Below, in pieces: positions 1 through 11,610 of a stretch of 64,000 nt of DNA. Position 1 is the stretch's first letter. Each line of letters begins with the position of its first letter. The notes below the pieces were generated by a model. That model made no database searches, was not told where the DNA came from, and saw nothing but the letters and a program-made list of their open reading frames with translations. A program made the translations under genes and the position numbers. This DNA comes from Diplolepis rosae (taxonomy: Eukaryota > Arthropoda > Insecta > Hymenoptera > Diplolepididae), in NCBI GenBank assembly GCA_030998225.1, contig JAPYXD010000723.1, forward strand, positions 23,515,501-23,579,500, written 5' to 3'.

Positions 1-103
1 GCAAAATAGTTTAGAGAAATTACCATTGTCAATAGTAATGAAGAATGAAGAGAGAAAGACTTGAATATTTTGCAATAGAATACATCATATATTGGAATAT
101 TCC

Positions 104-790
104 GTTGTCAAAATTCCTATTGGAGATAATAAATGTACTGCCGAGTGACGTCAGATACGCCGAACGTTTCTGATATTACCCGAGAATCGCTCCATGTGCT
201 CGTTATGATTATTTGTCGGTAGCCGATATAGTAATATATTTTTTTACATTTGAATATGGCGCCTTTCTAGCTTACGATTTTTTCTAGCAGAGGGACTACC
301 GAGCTTTTCCTCACAAATCGTAAAAGTTTCCACAGTTCAGTATATAATGAAGCTGCTACATTGTAATTGACAATATTGACATATCACTGCGATGCGTTTA
401 TGAATGTGTGCGTTGTTCAGTTAGGTTAAGTTGCGTTGAATTAGTATTTGAGCGTGCATTGGTATGTTTATTATTTATATTGATATATATATACGTGTAT
501 GTGTATGTAAATATGTAACTATGTTTATGAATACTCTCTCTATGTAACTCACAAAATCTAATAAGAACTATGGTAAAATTCACGAATGACTGACTTTTTT
601 ATATCATTGAGGTGCAATTATTTACTATTTTCGATAGGAAAAGTTATAAATATGGTTCCACTATCTCCAAAAGACTATGGTAATTCGGTTAGACAGAATA
701 TGTGACTTTACTATTGTCTTTTGTAAACTTAACATTCTTTGTTAGCAATTAATGAAAAATTTATTGGGTTTACTTCAATATAATTCGTTC
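104..790 (-). repeat. 3' part of a mariner-like element, copy 1
   Basis: Read on the minus strand, this segment matches 51490-52052 read on the plus strand. Shared blocks include the region around ACGAATTATATTGAAGTAAA, a stretch on CCAAAAGACTATG, and one on CTGCCGAGTGACGTCA. In the other copy the segment directly follows the C-terminal part of a mariner-type transposase, so it is probably the 3' flank or 3' half of that element. No transposase reading frame survives on this side; beyond about 790 the similarity stops. The two copies face opposite ways. Seen: the inverted similarity. Inferred: that it belongs to the transposon rather than to a host segment carried with it. Confidence 0.55.
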
Positions 791-1026
791 GATGTGTTGA
801 TTACGATTTTACTATTTCAAGTAATAAAATTTGCTTTTGTTTTTAGGCATAAGTACAATTATATCACCATTTTCTCCAATATTATTAGTAACTCCATAGT
901 TTAATATTCAAAATAGTAATTTCTAAAAAAGTAACGTTATATCCTCGTTTCCTATTGACTTTTAGTAAAAATAAATATAATAATACTAAATTTTGCAATG
1001 AAGAGTTTCTCCGTGTACGTTTGCAT

Positions 1027-1130
1027 TGGCTTTAGGGTCCATAAATGAAAAGGTCTATTTAATCAGACGTTTCGGCTCTGATCGGAGCCCTCATCAGTGA
1101 TATTTATTAAAATCTAGACAATACAAAAAA
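1027..1130 (-). mobile_element. Penelope-type retroelement remnant (copy 1)
   Basis: A short remnant beginning at GGCTTTAGGGTCC and containing a hammerhead ribozyme motif on the minus strand. The same GGCTTTAGGGTCC lead occurs at 23212, where a foldback element separates it from the matching hammerhead region at 23855-23900. Hammerhead motifs in the long repeats are a known property of Penelope-like elements, hence the assignment. No reverse transcriptase or GIY-YIG reading frame is visible. To the right it is replaced by a family A repeat. Confidence 0.5.
1058..1104 (-). ncRNA. Hammerhead ribozyme motif, canonical core (copy 1)
   Basis: On the minus strand the order is: stem I 5' strand ATCA, core CTGATGAG, stem II GGCTC, loop CGATCA, stem II GAGCC, then GAAACGTC and stem I 3' strand TGAT. 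This contains all fixed hammerhead positions: C3-U4-G5-A6-N7-G8-A9, G12-A13-A14, and a GUC cleavage triplet. Stem III is only the self-complementary ACGU. That is typical of Penelope-associated motifs, which are thought to act as dimers. Stem I is 4 bp (AUCA/UGAU). Predicted cleavage falls after GUC at 1066 (minus direction). Activity is inferred from sequence only. Confidence 0.75.
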
Positions 1131-2101
1131 TATGCTGTCACTAATTTCACATATTTTCTCTGAATAACTAGAGTACTATTTTAATTTTGATTAAAAAATG
1201 GAATTTTTAGTTTTCACTATTTAAAATCAAAACATAAAACATACAATACATCTTCTCATAAAATGTCCTACTGAGGATTTTTAGACCTCATTTTAGGCAA
1301 ATAATCTTTCATCTCAACGTTTTTTTGTATGTCACATATTTTGTTTAAATAATGGAATTTCTGAATTTTAATCGTATTTTTTAGAATTTAAATAAAAAAT
1401 ATACGTTTTATCTGAATTTTTGTCAAACAAACTTTGTAGATCTTATTGAAATGAACAATTTTGAAAACTTACGTTTTTTTCGTATTTCACATATTATTGT
1501 TAAAGAATTGAATTTTCGATTTTCAATAGTATTTTTTTAAATTAAAAAGAAAAGTATACAATTTATGAGAAAATGTTGCGTTTCAAGCTTGACGATCTTT
1601 ATGTAGCTAAAAATTTTGTATCATAACTTTTTTGTCGTATTTCATAAAATTTAACTGAAAAATGAAATTTAGATATTGACTTTTTTCAAGTTTTGACATA
1701 CTATAACTCATAATTTTAGTTTAATCGAAAAATGTTATTGAGTTAATTAGTGGAGATTTATGAGAACTATCAGAAACCAGTATTAAAATTTTGGATTTTT
1801 ATTAAGTATTTTTCAAAAACACAAACAATGCTCCAAATTTGATAATTTTGGTCGGATGTGGCTGGTTATAAACTTGTCCATACTTTTTCGGCTCCGATAA
1901 AGTATGCCAAAGCTCAATTCAATCCGATGATTCTATCGAGAGTTATCGAGTATACGACCTGCTACTACAGACAGACAGACACTTTCGTAAAAACCGTTTT
2001 TTCTGACTCAGGGGGTCTCGAAACGTAAAGATTTGATAAAAATTCTGAAAGTCGTTTTTCACATAAAACATATCTTCTGATATGATGAGAATGTAAAAAA
2101 G
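1131..2101 (-). repeat. Family A interspersed repeat, copy A1
   Basis: An AT-rich repeat of about 1 kb in minus orientation. Its sense start is TTTTTACATTCTCATCAT (here at 2101 reading leftward). It then carries a conserved block of GACAGACA repeats with ACTTTCGTAAAAACCG and GACCCCCTGAGTC, followed by repeated motifs of about 200 bp around AAAATCCAAAATTTC, dispersed and imperfect. Four other copies lie in the window (9947, 30110, 32885, 44084). No open frame of meaningful length. Class unknown. Confidence 0.6.
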
Positions 2102-2165
2102 AAGTTAAATATAAAATAGAATAGCATGTGGTGAACAATGCCACGTGATATTTTTCTAGGCGCAT

Positions 2166-3750
2166 TCTAGTTGAGCAATTTCTACCTGCTAGATTTTCTT
2201 TATTTTACCATCAATGCGTAATTTGTCCTAGCATAAGGCATAAAATTTCATAGCGATACCACACTATAATTGCTAATGATAACCTTGATAACTGATACTT
2301 GTTAGAAGTGCAGTTAATGTCAGGGCCATTCACATATTGACCGGGTATTGCATTTAAAAGAATTTGAATTTCACGCAAAGAAACACTTTTTATAAGAAAT
2401 TGTGCAAATGTAAATTTTTCAAATGAGTCTAAGAAACATTCAATTTACTGTTATAATCAACATACTGTCATCTCAATACTGCATCTTCAAATAAAATGTT
2501 ATTTATGTATGAAATTTTGTTTTCATTAACCTCATTAAATCTAAAAATCTGAGAAACTTTTAGGAAATATGTTTAAAACCCTGTTCTAAAATGTTATAAA
2601 AAATCAAAATTAATTGTTAAAACAAGTAAACATTAAAACAATATTATTTTTAATGTAATTAAATTATATTTTGAATGGAGTTAAAGAGTTGTTATTACGA
2701 GGTCTGAATTGAGTTAGCTCATTAGCATTCGTGAATGCATTCATTATAGTGTCAAGAAAAGAATGTCCAGGTGACTTTAAGCGACGTACAATATAAGTAT
2801 CACCTGGTTTTCGTGATACTTATAAAAATATTTCACGGTCATGTTAAAGTGTGGCGTCATCGTTTCTTGTATATTTAGCAGGCCCCAGTTTATTAGTCGA
2901 ATATTTCACTAGGTTAGATAAAGGCTTTTGGCCAAATAAAAAATTATTCTTATGAAAAAATTATCAGCGCAAAATCTTCAATAAACTTTCTTGTGACAAA
3001 ATGTTTTCAATTAAAAATTTCTAGAAGTAATTTATATCATAACGAAGGGGAAAATAATATCATCAAGACATATTTCTCACTTAAGAGATTTCTTCTGGAA
3101 TAATAAAGATCTTAGTTGAATTTCATTTCTCTTCATAGAATTAATTTTGTTTCGCTAAAGAAATGGTATGATTTTCCAAACTTTCCCTTTTCTGTGATTT
3201 CACTTTCTCGTTATAAGAGATATTATGGTAATGATTTTTCGAGGCAGAAACATGAAGGTAGATCGACAGTACGTGCAGATTTAAATTAATGAACAATGAC
3301 TTCATAGAATGTCGCGATTGGCGAGCTCGTACGTCATTGACCTTGGCCTCCAGTATGACGATAACGTTCACTGCAGATAAGACGACTATTCTAAAATTGT
3401 GTGACTTGACCCATTCGAGATCAACAACAACCTGCTCGCTTACGTATCTCAGTGCACTTTTATCACTGAGTAAACTTTCTGCTTCACTTCTTGAATTATC
3501 AAAAATTCCAAATTATAACTATTCACTTTAAAACTCCACAACATCTTAACTAAAATCACTTTTAGTTTTATCAATCTGATTAAACAGATGTAATTAAACA
3601 TTCTTAAAATTGCAAACAATTATCTGATAATTATACTTATTTTATATTTCTTGTTTATTTTAGAATCAAATGATACCTGCATATAATCCTGTTCTCACTT
3701 TTATTTGAAAGAAATATTTTTTTATATCGAAACTTTTGGTTGTAATATTT
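2166..3750. other. No recognisable gene
   Basis: AT-rich sequence. An open frame at 3289-3531 (plus) has an opposing frame and no homology I recognise, so it is not called. No repeat from elsewhere in the window is evident here. Confidence 0.5.
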
Positions 3751-3753
3751 CAC

Positions 3754-3966
3754 TGAGAACATTTTTTTGGAGAAACTCCTATAGATTATAGAAATTTTGG
3801 GTTATCAAGCAAATCGTGATAAGTTTTCACATAGCCGAAGCAAAGATTTATGGAACAGTAATAAATAAATAAATATTTCCTATGGCTATGTGAAAACTTA
3901 TCACGATTTGCTTGATAACCCAAAATTTCTATAATCTATAGGAGTTTCTCCAAAAAAATGTTCTCA
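3754..3966. repeat. Perfect inverted repeat, 83-bp arms
   Basis: The left arm at 3754-3836 and the right arm at 3884-3966 are exact reverse complements over 83 bp, separated by a 47-bp loop rich in AATAAATA. The arms start TGAGAACATTTTTTTGG and end at TCACATAGCC next to the loop. Perfect identity means the palindrome is young or maintained. It resembles a fold-back MITE, but I see no second copy in the window. A transcript would form a long hairpin. Confidence 0.85.
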
Positions 3967-5660
3967 GAGTTCTACTTAATAGAATTACCGGCATACATTA
4001 TCACAAAAGTAATAAAAACCATCTTTCGATTTAAGAAATAATTAGTTTTAATAAGTAGACCAAATTGTTCTGTAATTGAAAGATTTATTCATCGTTTTAC
4101 GCAATGTAAATTTATAACTTGGTTTTAAAATACATAGAACAAAGGTAATGAAATTCGACTTTTATGAAATAAGACTCTGAGACTTGGTAACGATAAGAAG
4201 AGGATGAACAAGGTTAAGTTCATTATCAGTAAAAAATAATTTCGGTGCATGTACGTGGCTTGTAGTATCTTATCTCTGAAATCTTTAATATTTCGGAAGT
4301 ACGCTTCTATTATTAAAACCATAATATATAAAATTACTTTTGTGAAAAATAATTAAAATAGAAAAATAAAAAGGTTAAAAATCTTTTAATAATTATAAAA
4401 AACTGTAATTTATTCAATTTTTAATTCATTATTTTTTGCTCAATCTTTAATTTGCTTTGTATTAATAAATGAGTATGGCTAATTAGATGAAGCTACCGGT
4501 ATGTGGATAAGTATCGGATGTTGTGTCTGGACTCTTAGGTTCTTGAGGGCATCGTGACGGCCTCTCGCAACGTGTATCATGGATGCAGACACCCTTCAAA
4601 TCTGTGAGTGAATGTGTAAGTGCATTTCCAACATACACACATACATACACACACAATGCACGTGCAGCAAGTGCTGGTTCACTATCGCGGCAGGAGGGTA
4701 CGATAAGCGCGGGAAAGATATTTTTAGGGCTCTGCATTTTATTTTTCCTTGTCTCAAAGTGAAAAGTTATTTGCTTTACTCCTGGCAACTAAATCCTGAT
4801 GGAAAATTCCATTCCAATCCCGGGATGATCATTTTCTAACAGCAATTTTTTCATTTTTGTTCACGAGTCGAAATGAGTCGAGTTGATTCAAGTCGATATA
4901 TGAGTTTCAAATCGACCCATACAACTCGAATGATTTGTAAATTTTGATCAACTTTCATTTTATATCAATACGAACATTATTTCAAATTTAAAATGAAAAT
5001 TGAGTGGCGAATTTCAATGGTCTAGTTGTGCAATTTGTTGTGAGTCATATGCAAATTTCATTTGAGTCGATTCAAACTTTACTTACTCGGAGAAAAGTTT
5101 GGTTGCATTAACGCCAATCAACTTTTTGCTCGATTCGATATACTTACCAAAAGTTTTCTTTGAATCAACCAAAATTCGTTTGAATTACTTCAAAATTTTT
5201 GTTTGTTTGAATTAAGCAATTTTTTTCTTAGTGCTTGCTCTCAAAATTTATTTCTGCTATCAAATTCTTAATGAAAGTAATTGCAAAATTCTCTTTTGGA
5301 ATAGACATTTCCATTCTTTTGTGTGAGTTGAGACAAGTCAATTTTCGAATTTTTGAACAATTTAACAAGATTTTGATTGGACTAATAATCAATAAAAATC
5401 TGTTTCAATTACCTTCATATTTCTCTATTACCAAGAAAAACGTTTATTGAAATGGAAAATTTGTATTACTATTTAAGTATCTACACATACAATCTATTAT
5501 CTTTAATCTCCTTTATTCTCACATTCTAGCTTTTTTAGGGTTGTAAATTTGCTGTATTGATAAAAGTATAAGCAAATGATAATAAAATTGTGATAAAGGG
5601 CTGATAATCCGAAAATGCGAGATCAAGAGGGTTGTTAATTTATTAAGATTGGGTGGAAGT
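3967..5660. other. No recognisable gene
   Basis: AT-rich, with a purine-rich cluster of GAGTCGA-like words at 4860-5100 (ATGAGTCGAGTTGATTCAAG and variants) and a short (CA)n/(CATA)n stretch near 4630-4660. Small frames on both strands between 4483 and 4839 overlap each other and are not supported. Confidence 0.4.
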
Positions 5661-5669
5661 TTACTAATT

Positions 5670-5990
5670 AGTGCATCGTGTAGCAGGGATAATGGTGGTT
5701 GTGTGGGGCATTCAGGGCTGCAGCCAGACTCCCCCACCTATCTCTAAATCGTCTCTTCTCTTCTCTTCCTCCCCTCCTCACCCCACCCTTAAATCCATGC
5801 CCTCCTCCCACGTTGAGGATCTGACTCACTCACGCATGCCACGACTTCATGTACGAGCATTTGCCCCCCCTTTGTCTTCCTCTTTTATTCTGTCTTCCTC
5901 TGTCTGACCGTCTGAATACCCCCCCCCCCCCCACCCCACCCCTCTTCACAACCGCCTCTCCATCTCCGTCACCACCTCTTGACGCACAGA
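5670..5990. repeat. Pyrimidine-rich low-complexity block with C-run
   Basis: CT-rich on the plus strand (TCTTCTCTTCTCTTCCTCCCC), including an uninterrupted run of 14 C at 5919-5932 followed by ACCCCACCCC. It yields spurious Pro/Ser-rich frames in several phases. The run length may be unreliable in the assembly. Confidence 0.8.
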
Positions 5991-8900
5991 GAAATGCAAG
6001 GGCTCATAGGAAATGCATCCAACACAAAAAAAAGAAATTAGCGGTTCAGACGGATCGCGGAAGAAATTAAAAAAGGATTTAAAAAAAAATAAGGATATGA
6101 ATTGGGAAGTTGTTCTGATTGTTCAACTGACGAGATTTACATATATGAGGCGCATGAATATTCCCCGAACTGTATGCTTACTAAATTTTATTTTACCGAA
6201 ATTTACGTGATTGAATTATTAACTGAATAACTATTTGCCCAAATTTTTATTTTTCTGAATCAGCAATTTTCATCATTTTTTATATTTCTGAATCAGCATT
6301 TCACTTAAATCCCACTTCATAGGAATTTTTAATAACTTGAATTAAAAATTTTGATTGGCTGAATTCAATTTTCCCGTCATTATTTTTCGTCCGCGTGTGA
6401 TTTATGTGAAATGATTTGTTTGTAGCATAACCATTCGATAAAATAGGAATATGGAGGAATAGTGATTTGGGCATATAAAGATGATGACAAACGATGAATC
6501 GGAAATATAAAATGTATGACAAATGATTATTCATGAAAATAGAAATTCGAACAAATAGTTTAATCTAGAAATATATAAATTAGAAAAATCGGTAATTCCG
6601 TCACAAGAATTTCGGTTAAATAAATTTTATGAAATATAGAATTTGAGAAATATTTGGATATATATATTATTATCTTTTTGGAACAAAACGGTGTTCCTTT
6701 TTGTTTCTTACAAGGTTAAACCATATAACTTTCTGAACACGACTCTGGCGCCTCTGACAAACTTGATTTAAACGTAATTTTTATCCAGTGAAAGGACTCC
6801 TGTTAAACGTTACGTATTTCCTTTTTTTGTAGGAAAAATTTACGGATCTTGTAAAAGTATCGTGAATTATTACGAAATGAGGTTTCTGTACTCCCTTTCC
6901 CTTTGTATCCTCTTTCCATTTTTCCAAATTAAATTAATTAACTCATTGGCCTATGATTTTTTTGTGGAAAAACTTGTCTAGAAATATAATTTAATTTTCA
7001 GTTTAACAGGAAATTTATGTAGGTGGTCAAAAACCTCAATAAATGCAACAGAATATCATGGAATTTATAGATTTTTTTTTAAACCGCTACAAACCCCGAT
7101 TTTTGAACAGGCGAGTTACATTCGTCAAACCACGCAGTGGCCATCTTTTAAATGGCAAACTCAAGTCGTCAAAATAGGCTAATGGGTTAAAATGTTGGCT
7201 TTTGAATTGAGATGAATAAAATAGTGAATCTTAAAATCGTGATTATTAAAACTCTGGAAAGTTTGCAATCTTCATTTTATTCTTTATAAACACACGTCTC
7301 TCCTATTTTCTTATTTTCTTTCGAAAAACAGCAGTTCAAAGGTGAACTTTATAGATAACGAATTGACAGGGAAAATAATTTTAAAATAACACATATGTAC
7401 CGTAACATAAAGACTCGTTCTTAAGTGCATTAAAATTAGGTGCTCTTCATTCCCTGAATAAATGTTTGCATGCGTCGTGCAGGTATATATTTGACGAAGG
7501 AATTCTCAAGTGATTCAGTCTGAAAGGTGCATTGTTAGGAATTAGAAGTCGGGGACGTTTAGTACCTTATGCACGTTTTGAAATCAAAGGACGACTGACT
7601 TATACTACAAGAATTCAATGCCATAGTCTGGCATTTCTTTTTTGTTAATATAATTTATATTTTCACCGATTCTCGCAACTAATTCGATCACTCAACTTGT
7701 CTGAATGAGTCAATCCCTGTTGCATTGTTCGATCATTGAAAGCTGCACACTGCTTGACGACCGAGACAATTTGTAGTGAAGTATATAAAAAGCATATTCT
7801 CTTAATTTAAATCAATAGTTTTTTTTCTACCAATTTCAATCAGCGACACAATTCTAACTATTTGAACAGTTGATTTTAACTGATTTCTAAGTGAGTGTGA
7901 CTCGAAACAACTAATGTTTCAGCTGGAAATCAATCACTGATTCCAAATTTATATATTATCTAGATAACTCATATGGAAATACAAACTTTTTTATTGTTTA
8001 AATGGCCTTGGCAATCGAGATATCGTAATTGTCATTGCAGAACTTAATTTGTGACTCAACGATTCGATTAGAGCTTTAGAGTCTGTTCGTTATCCGGTGT
8101 TCGAGGCCATTATCGACAGTAAACCGATAAAGGTTTTGAAAAAAACAATTCAAATTACTAAAAATTTATAAAGTTGGAATTCCTTTAATTGTCTATTTTA
8201 TTTACACACTGCATTCAAAATAAATCGACTTTTAATTTTCTTAAATATTCCGATAAATATAATTTTCATTTCAAATCAGCAGCTGGAAGATTTATTTTAA
8301 GAATTAAAATTAAAATTTTGTTCAGGTCTGATGATTAATTAAAAGTTTCATCTACTAGAACCTTTTGTCTTTATACTTTAAATATCTCATTAATTACAAT
8401 CTTAATGACGTATGAAGTGCGAACTCTCTTAAATGGAACTGTACTAAGGACCATTTCAATCATTCAGTCGAGCGATAATCTGTGTAATTTATAACTAAAC
8501 AAGAAAGCCTTTCCCATCTATAAAAACGCACATCCAATTTCAACGAACTTTACTTTCCCTTTGCAATGCAAATTTAATCCTGACAGAAGCTTTATATAGA
8601 TTAAATGTAGTTGAAATAAGGCTGAAGATTCACCTTTGCTGAATTTAAATACTTAAAATTTTAAATATTAGAATAATGTGAGATTTTTTAGAAATTTGGC
8701 CATTTTTAATAATTAAATATATAAATTCTCAAAATTCTCTGATTCTTAGTGAGTTTCGTTAATTCAAATTTAGAGAGCATTATAACGTTTTATAAAATTT
8801 CGATCCATTCAAAAAAAATTTTAAGAGTCCTGAAGGAATTTTAAGAGGTTTTAAACAATTTGACAAATTTTTAAAGCGTTCCTTAGGTATTTGCTACATA

Positions 8901-9946
8901 ATTTCACGAATTATCATTAGAAATAAAATAGTTATATCAATATTTATCAATGAAATTAAATTGGACTTAATGTCAACGATACTGCTAATGAAAAGAGATT
9001 CTACATGATTTAAAAGGTTTTCGTGTCACAAAATTAATCCTGTTAAAACTATATAAATAAAATAGTATTTTATGCGATTAATAGATTTTTCATGAAATTT
9101 AAAGAACGAGAGTTTAAGAAACTTTAAGAAACATAACAAAATTCTGAGAAATTTCAATAATATTTTTTTTAATCAAAGAAGCTTTTTCTGGGGTTATTTC
9201 CAACTGACATAAATCCTATTTTTTCGATTTTTCAATTCAGTCAGATAGAAATTATGCAAGGACAAACTGTTTCATGGTAAAAAGGAATTAATAAGAAAAG
9301 GAATCAAGTTAAATATGTAAAAAGAAAATCGAAAATATGGAAATCATGCAAAATAGAAAATAAAAATAGAAATCGTGCAAGGTAGAAATTAGGAGAAATA
9401 AATTTGATAAAGTGAAGATGTTCAATTATTTAAATTTTAATCAAATAAAACTAAATTTTAGGAAAAATTTGACAGATAATCGAAAGAAAATTAGTCAAAT
9501 TGAATATTTTCTCTGTTTTGTTATTTGCACTCAATCTTCTTTTATCGAGTTCTTTAGAATGAAAGTGTGAACAATTTTATTTTGAATAAAAATATTCAAG
9601 TAATAAATCAATATCGTTAAATAAAATGTTTAAAGTGATTACTAGAAAATATTAAATGAAATTTAGTTGTCCCGAAAAAATGTTTTGTTAGCAGCATAGC
9701 AATCAAATATTTTTCTTGAGAGAAGCAAATTTTTGATGGTACAATGAAACAAGTTTCTTAGCGTGGGTAAATAAAAATGTAAACAGTTAAGGTAAATGCC
9801 CCAGTAATCGGTATCTTAGTTGCAGTAATTGGCACACAAATAATCTTACATTTTATTGGATTATCATTGATTTTAACAATTTTTTATAATCCATTTTACT
9901 AAGTCATACTATCAATAAAATTGTTGTAAAATACTTCATTTGAAAT
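5991..9946. other. No recognisable gene or repeat
   Basis: About 4 kb of AT-rich sequence with no sizeable open frame. The stretch 8800-8900 has weak tandem similarity of the AAGAATTTTAAAGG type seen also at 17560-18300, 41700-42120 and 56750-56850. Nothing else can be supported. Confidence 0.4.
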
Positions 9947-10915
9947 TTTTACATTCTCATCATATGAGAATATTAGTTTTATGTGAAAAATGACTAGAAT
10001 TTTTCATCAAATCTTTACGTTTTGAGACCCCCTGAGTCTGAAAAAATGGTTTTTACGAGTGTCTGTACGTCTGTTTGTTTGTAGGTCGTATACTCGATAA
10101 CTCTCGATAGAATTATCGGATTAGATTAAGCTTTGGCATACTTCATCAGAGCTGAAAAAGTAAGGACGACATCGTTAACCAGTATCATCCGACCAAAATT
10201 ATGGAAATAAGATCATTTTTTGTGTTTTCGAAAAAAACTTTTTGAAAAAATCCAAAATTTCAATACTGCTTTCTGATAGTGCTCATAAATATTTATTAAT
10301 TATCCTAGTAACATTTTTCGATTAAACCAAAATTAGGGAAGTTACTGTATATGAAAACTTTAAAAAAGATATGATACAATATACTATTTCGTTCCAATTT
10401 CAAAAAATACAATTAAAATCCAAAAATTCCATTTTATAAAAAAAATATGTCACATACGAAAAAAACGTCAAAATGAAAAAATTATTTGCCTATAGATGAT
10501 GTCTACAAACTCTCAGTAGGAAATTTTCTAACAAGATGTATATTTTATGTTTTGATTTTAAATACTGGAGATCAAAAAATTCTTTTTTTTAACCAAAACA
10601 TGAAAGATACAAAATAAGCGTTAAAATAAAAAATCGTTTGCTTAAAAACAGTCTATGATTTTTTTACCCTTTTGAGATATTTGGAAGAAGATACATTTTT
10701 TTAATCATGTAAATTACTAGAAAGTTACTGAAATGTATATAAAAAATCGAGCGCGAGTGTCATGATAAAAATGTGTTCCTTAAGGCTGATAGAGCCTTAA
10801 GTAAATTGAATTTCTTTTTTTTATTTGAATCAATAAAATTTAGTAACTTTGTAAAAATGTAATTCACATCTACAATATTATAAAATTGACTTGAGCTTCA
10901 GTATCAAATTAAATA
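9947..10915 (+). repeat. Family A repeat, copy A2 (5' part)
   Basis: Starts TTTTTACATTCTCATCAT and follows copy A5 (44084) closely, through GACCCCCTGAGTC, the TCGAGCGCGAGTG motif at about 10748 and the small hairpin CCTTAAGGCTGATAGAGCC, to GAGCTTCAGTATCAAA. It is then interrupted by the GC-rich element B1. Matching sequence resumes near 11485. No coding frame. Confidence 0.65.
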
Positions 10916-11484
10916 ATAGTATATTACGTGCCTAGGCGCACAATGAGGGTTATTGCGCGACGAGCGACAATGCTCGCAGGAGATCGAAACCAAGGCGTAG
11001 TCGAGACGTAGCTGAGGCAAAGCCAAGACGAAGCCGAGACAAAGCCGAGGCGTGATCTGTCCTGCGAGCATTGTCGCGAGTCTCGTAATTTCCTGAATTG
11101 TGTACATTGGCGCGTATTCTATTTTATGTGACTTCGGTGCGTATACGAGTTTTTATGCGGACACTCGAATCTAATCTAGTATTGTAGTTGTTTGCGGCGC
11201 TCGTCATTACACTTGATATTTCGCGACTAGTCCCAGCCATTTTGATATTATCGATCTTGTGTAGTAGTAATGGATTTTAAAAGACACATGCGCAGTTCAA
11301 ATGTACAAGGCTTTGTCAGTAGGGTGCTAACGCTGTACGAAGAATAAGAAGAAGATTGTGCCCCGCTGTATGGCTATAGGCGCATGCGCATTTCATTTTT
11401 TACATTTCGTTCCTCTGTAGCGCAATACACAACATTGCGCTACTCTCAACTGTAGAGAAGAAACGAGTTTATGCGTCGAAGGCA
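10916..11484. mobile_element. GC-rich hairpin element B1, inserted in family A
   Basis: Begins ATAGTATATTACGTGCC, and shares its first ~275 bp and last ~55 bp (CGCATGCGCA region) with B2 at 42122-43068. It holds a perfect 17-bp inverted repeat, CGACAATGCTCGCAGGA at 10965-10981 with its complement at 11060-11076. Between the arms are short repeats of the type AAGCCGAGACAAAGCCGAGG. A frame at 10904-11107 (minus) is produced by these repeats and is not a gene. The element separates GAGCTTCAGTATCAAA from the rest of family A, so it inserted after A2. Class unknown. Confidence 0.55.
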
Positions 11485-11610
11485 CATAAAATAAATTATA
11501 TCTATGCGAAAAATATAAGACCGAGCGCGACGATCGAATCGCGTGCCCCTGGTGCGCTCAAATTTACGAGCGAAGCGAGCTGCACGCGATGAGAATGTTT
11601 TTTCATTACT
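11485..11610 (+). repeat. Family A repeat, copy A2 (3' end) with GC hairpins
   Basis: Resumes the family A sequence seen uninterrupted after 48240 (ATAAATT...TATGCGAA...AAGACCGAGCGCGA). It ends in GC-rich hairpin words GACCGAGCGCGACG and ACGAGCGAAGCGAGC. Similar GCGAAGCGC hairpins close copy A5 at 48283-48302. Terminal GC hairpins recall Helitron 3' ends, but I cannot find the required 5' TC and 3' CTRR ends. Confidence 0.4.

Noticed and set aside
5671..6070. Pro/Ser-rich frames in two phases
   Set aside because: Explained by CT-rich low-complexity sequence with a C14 run.
10904..11107. Leu/Ala-rich minus frame
   Set aside because: Lies across the AAGCCGAGAC repeats and hairpin of element B; not preserved in copy B2.
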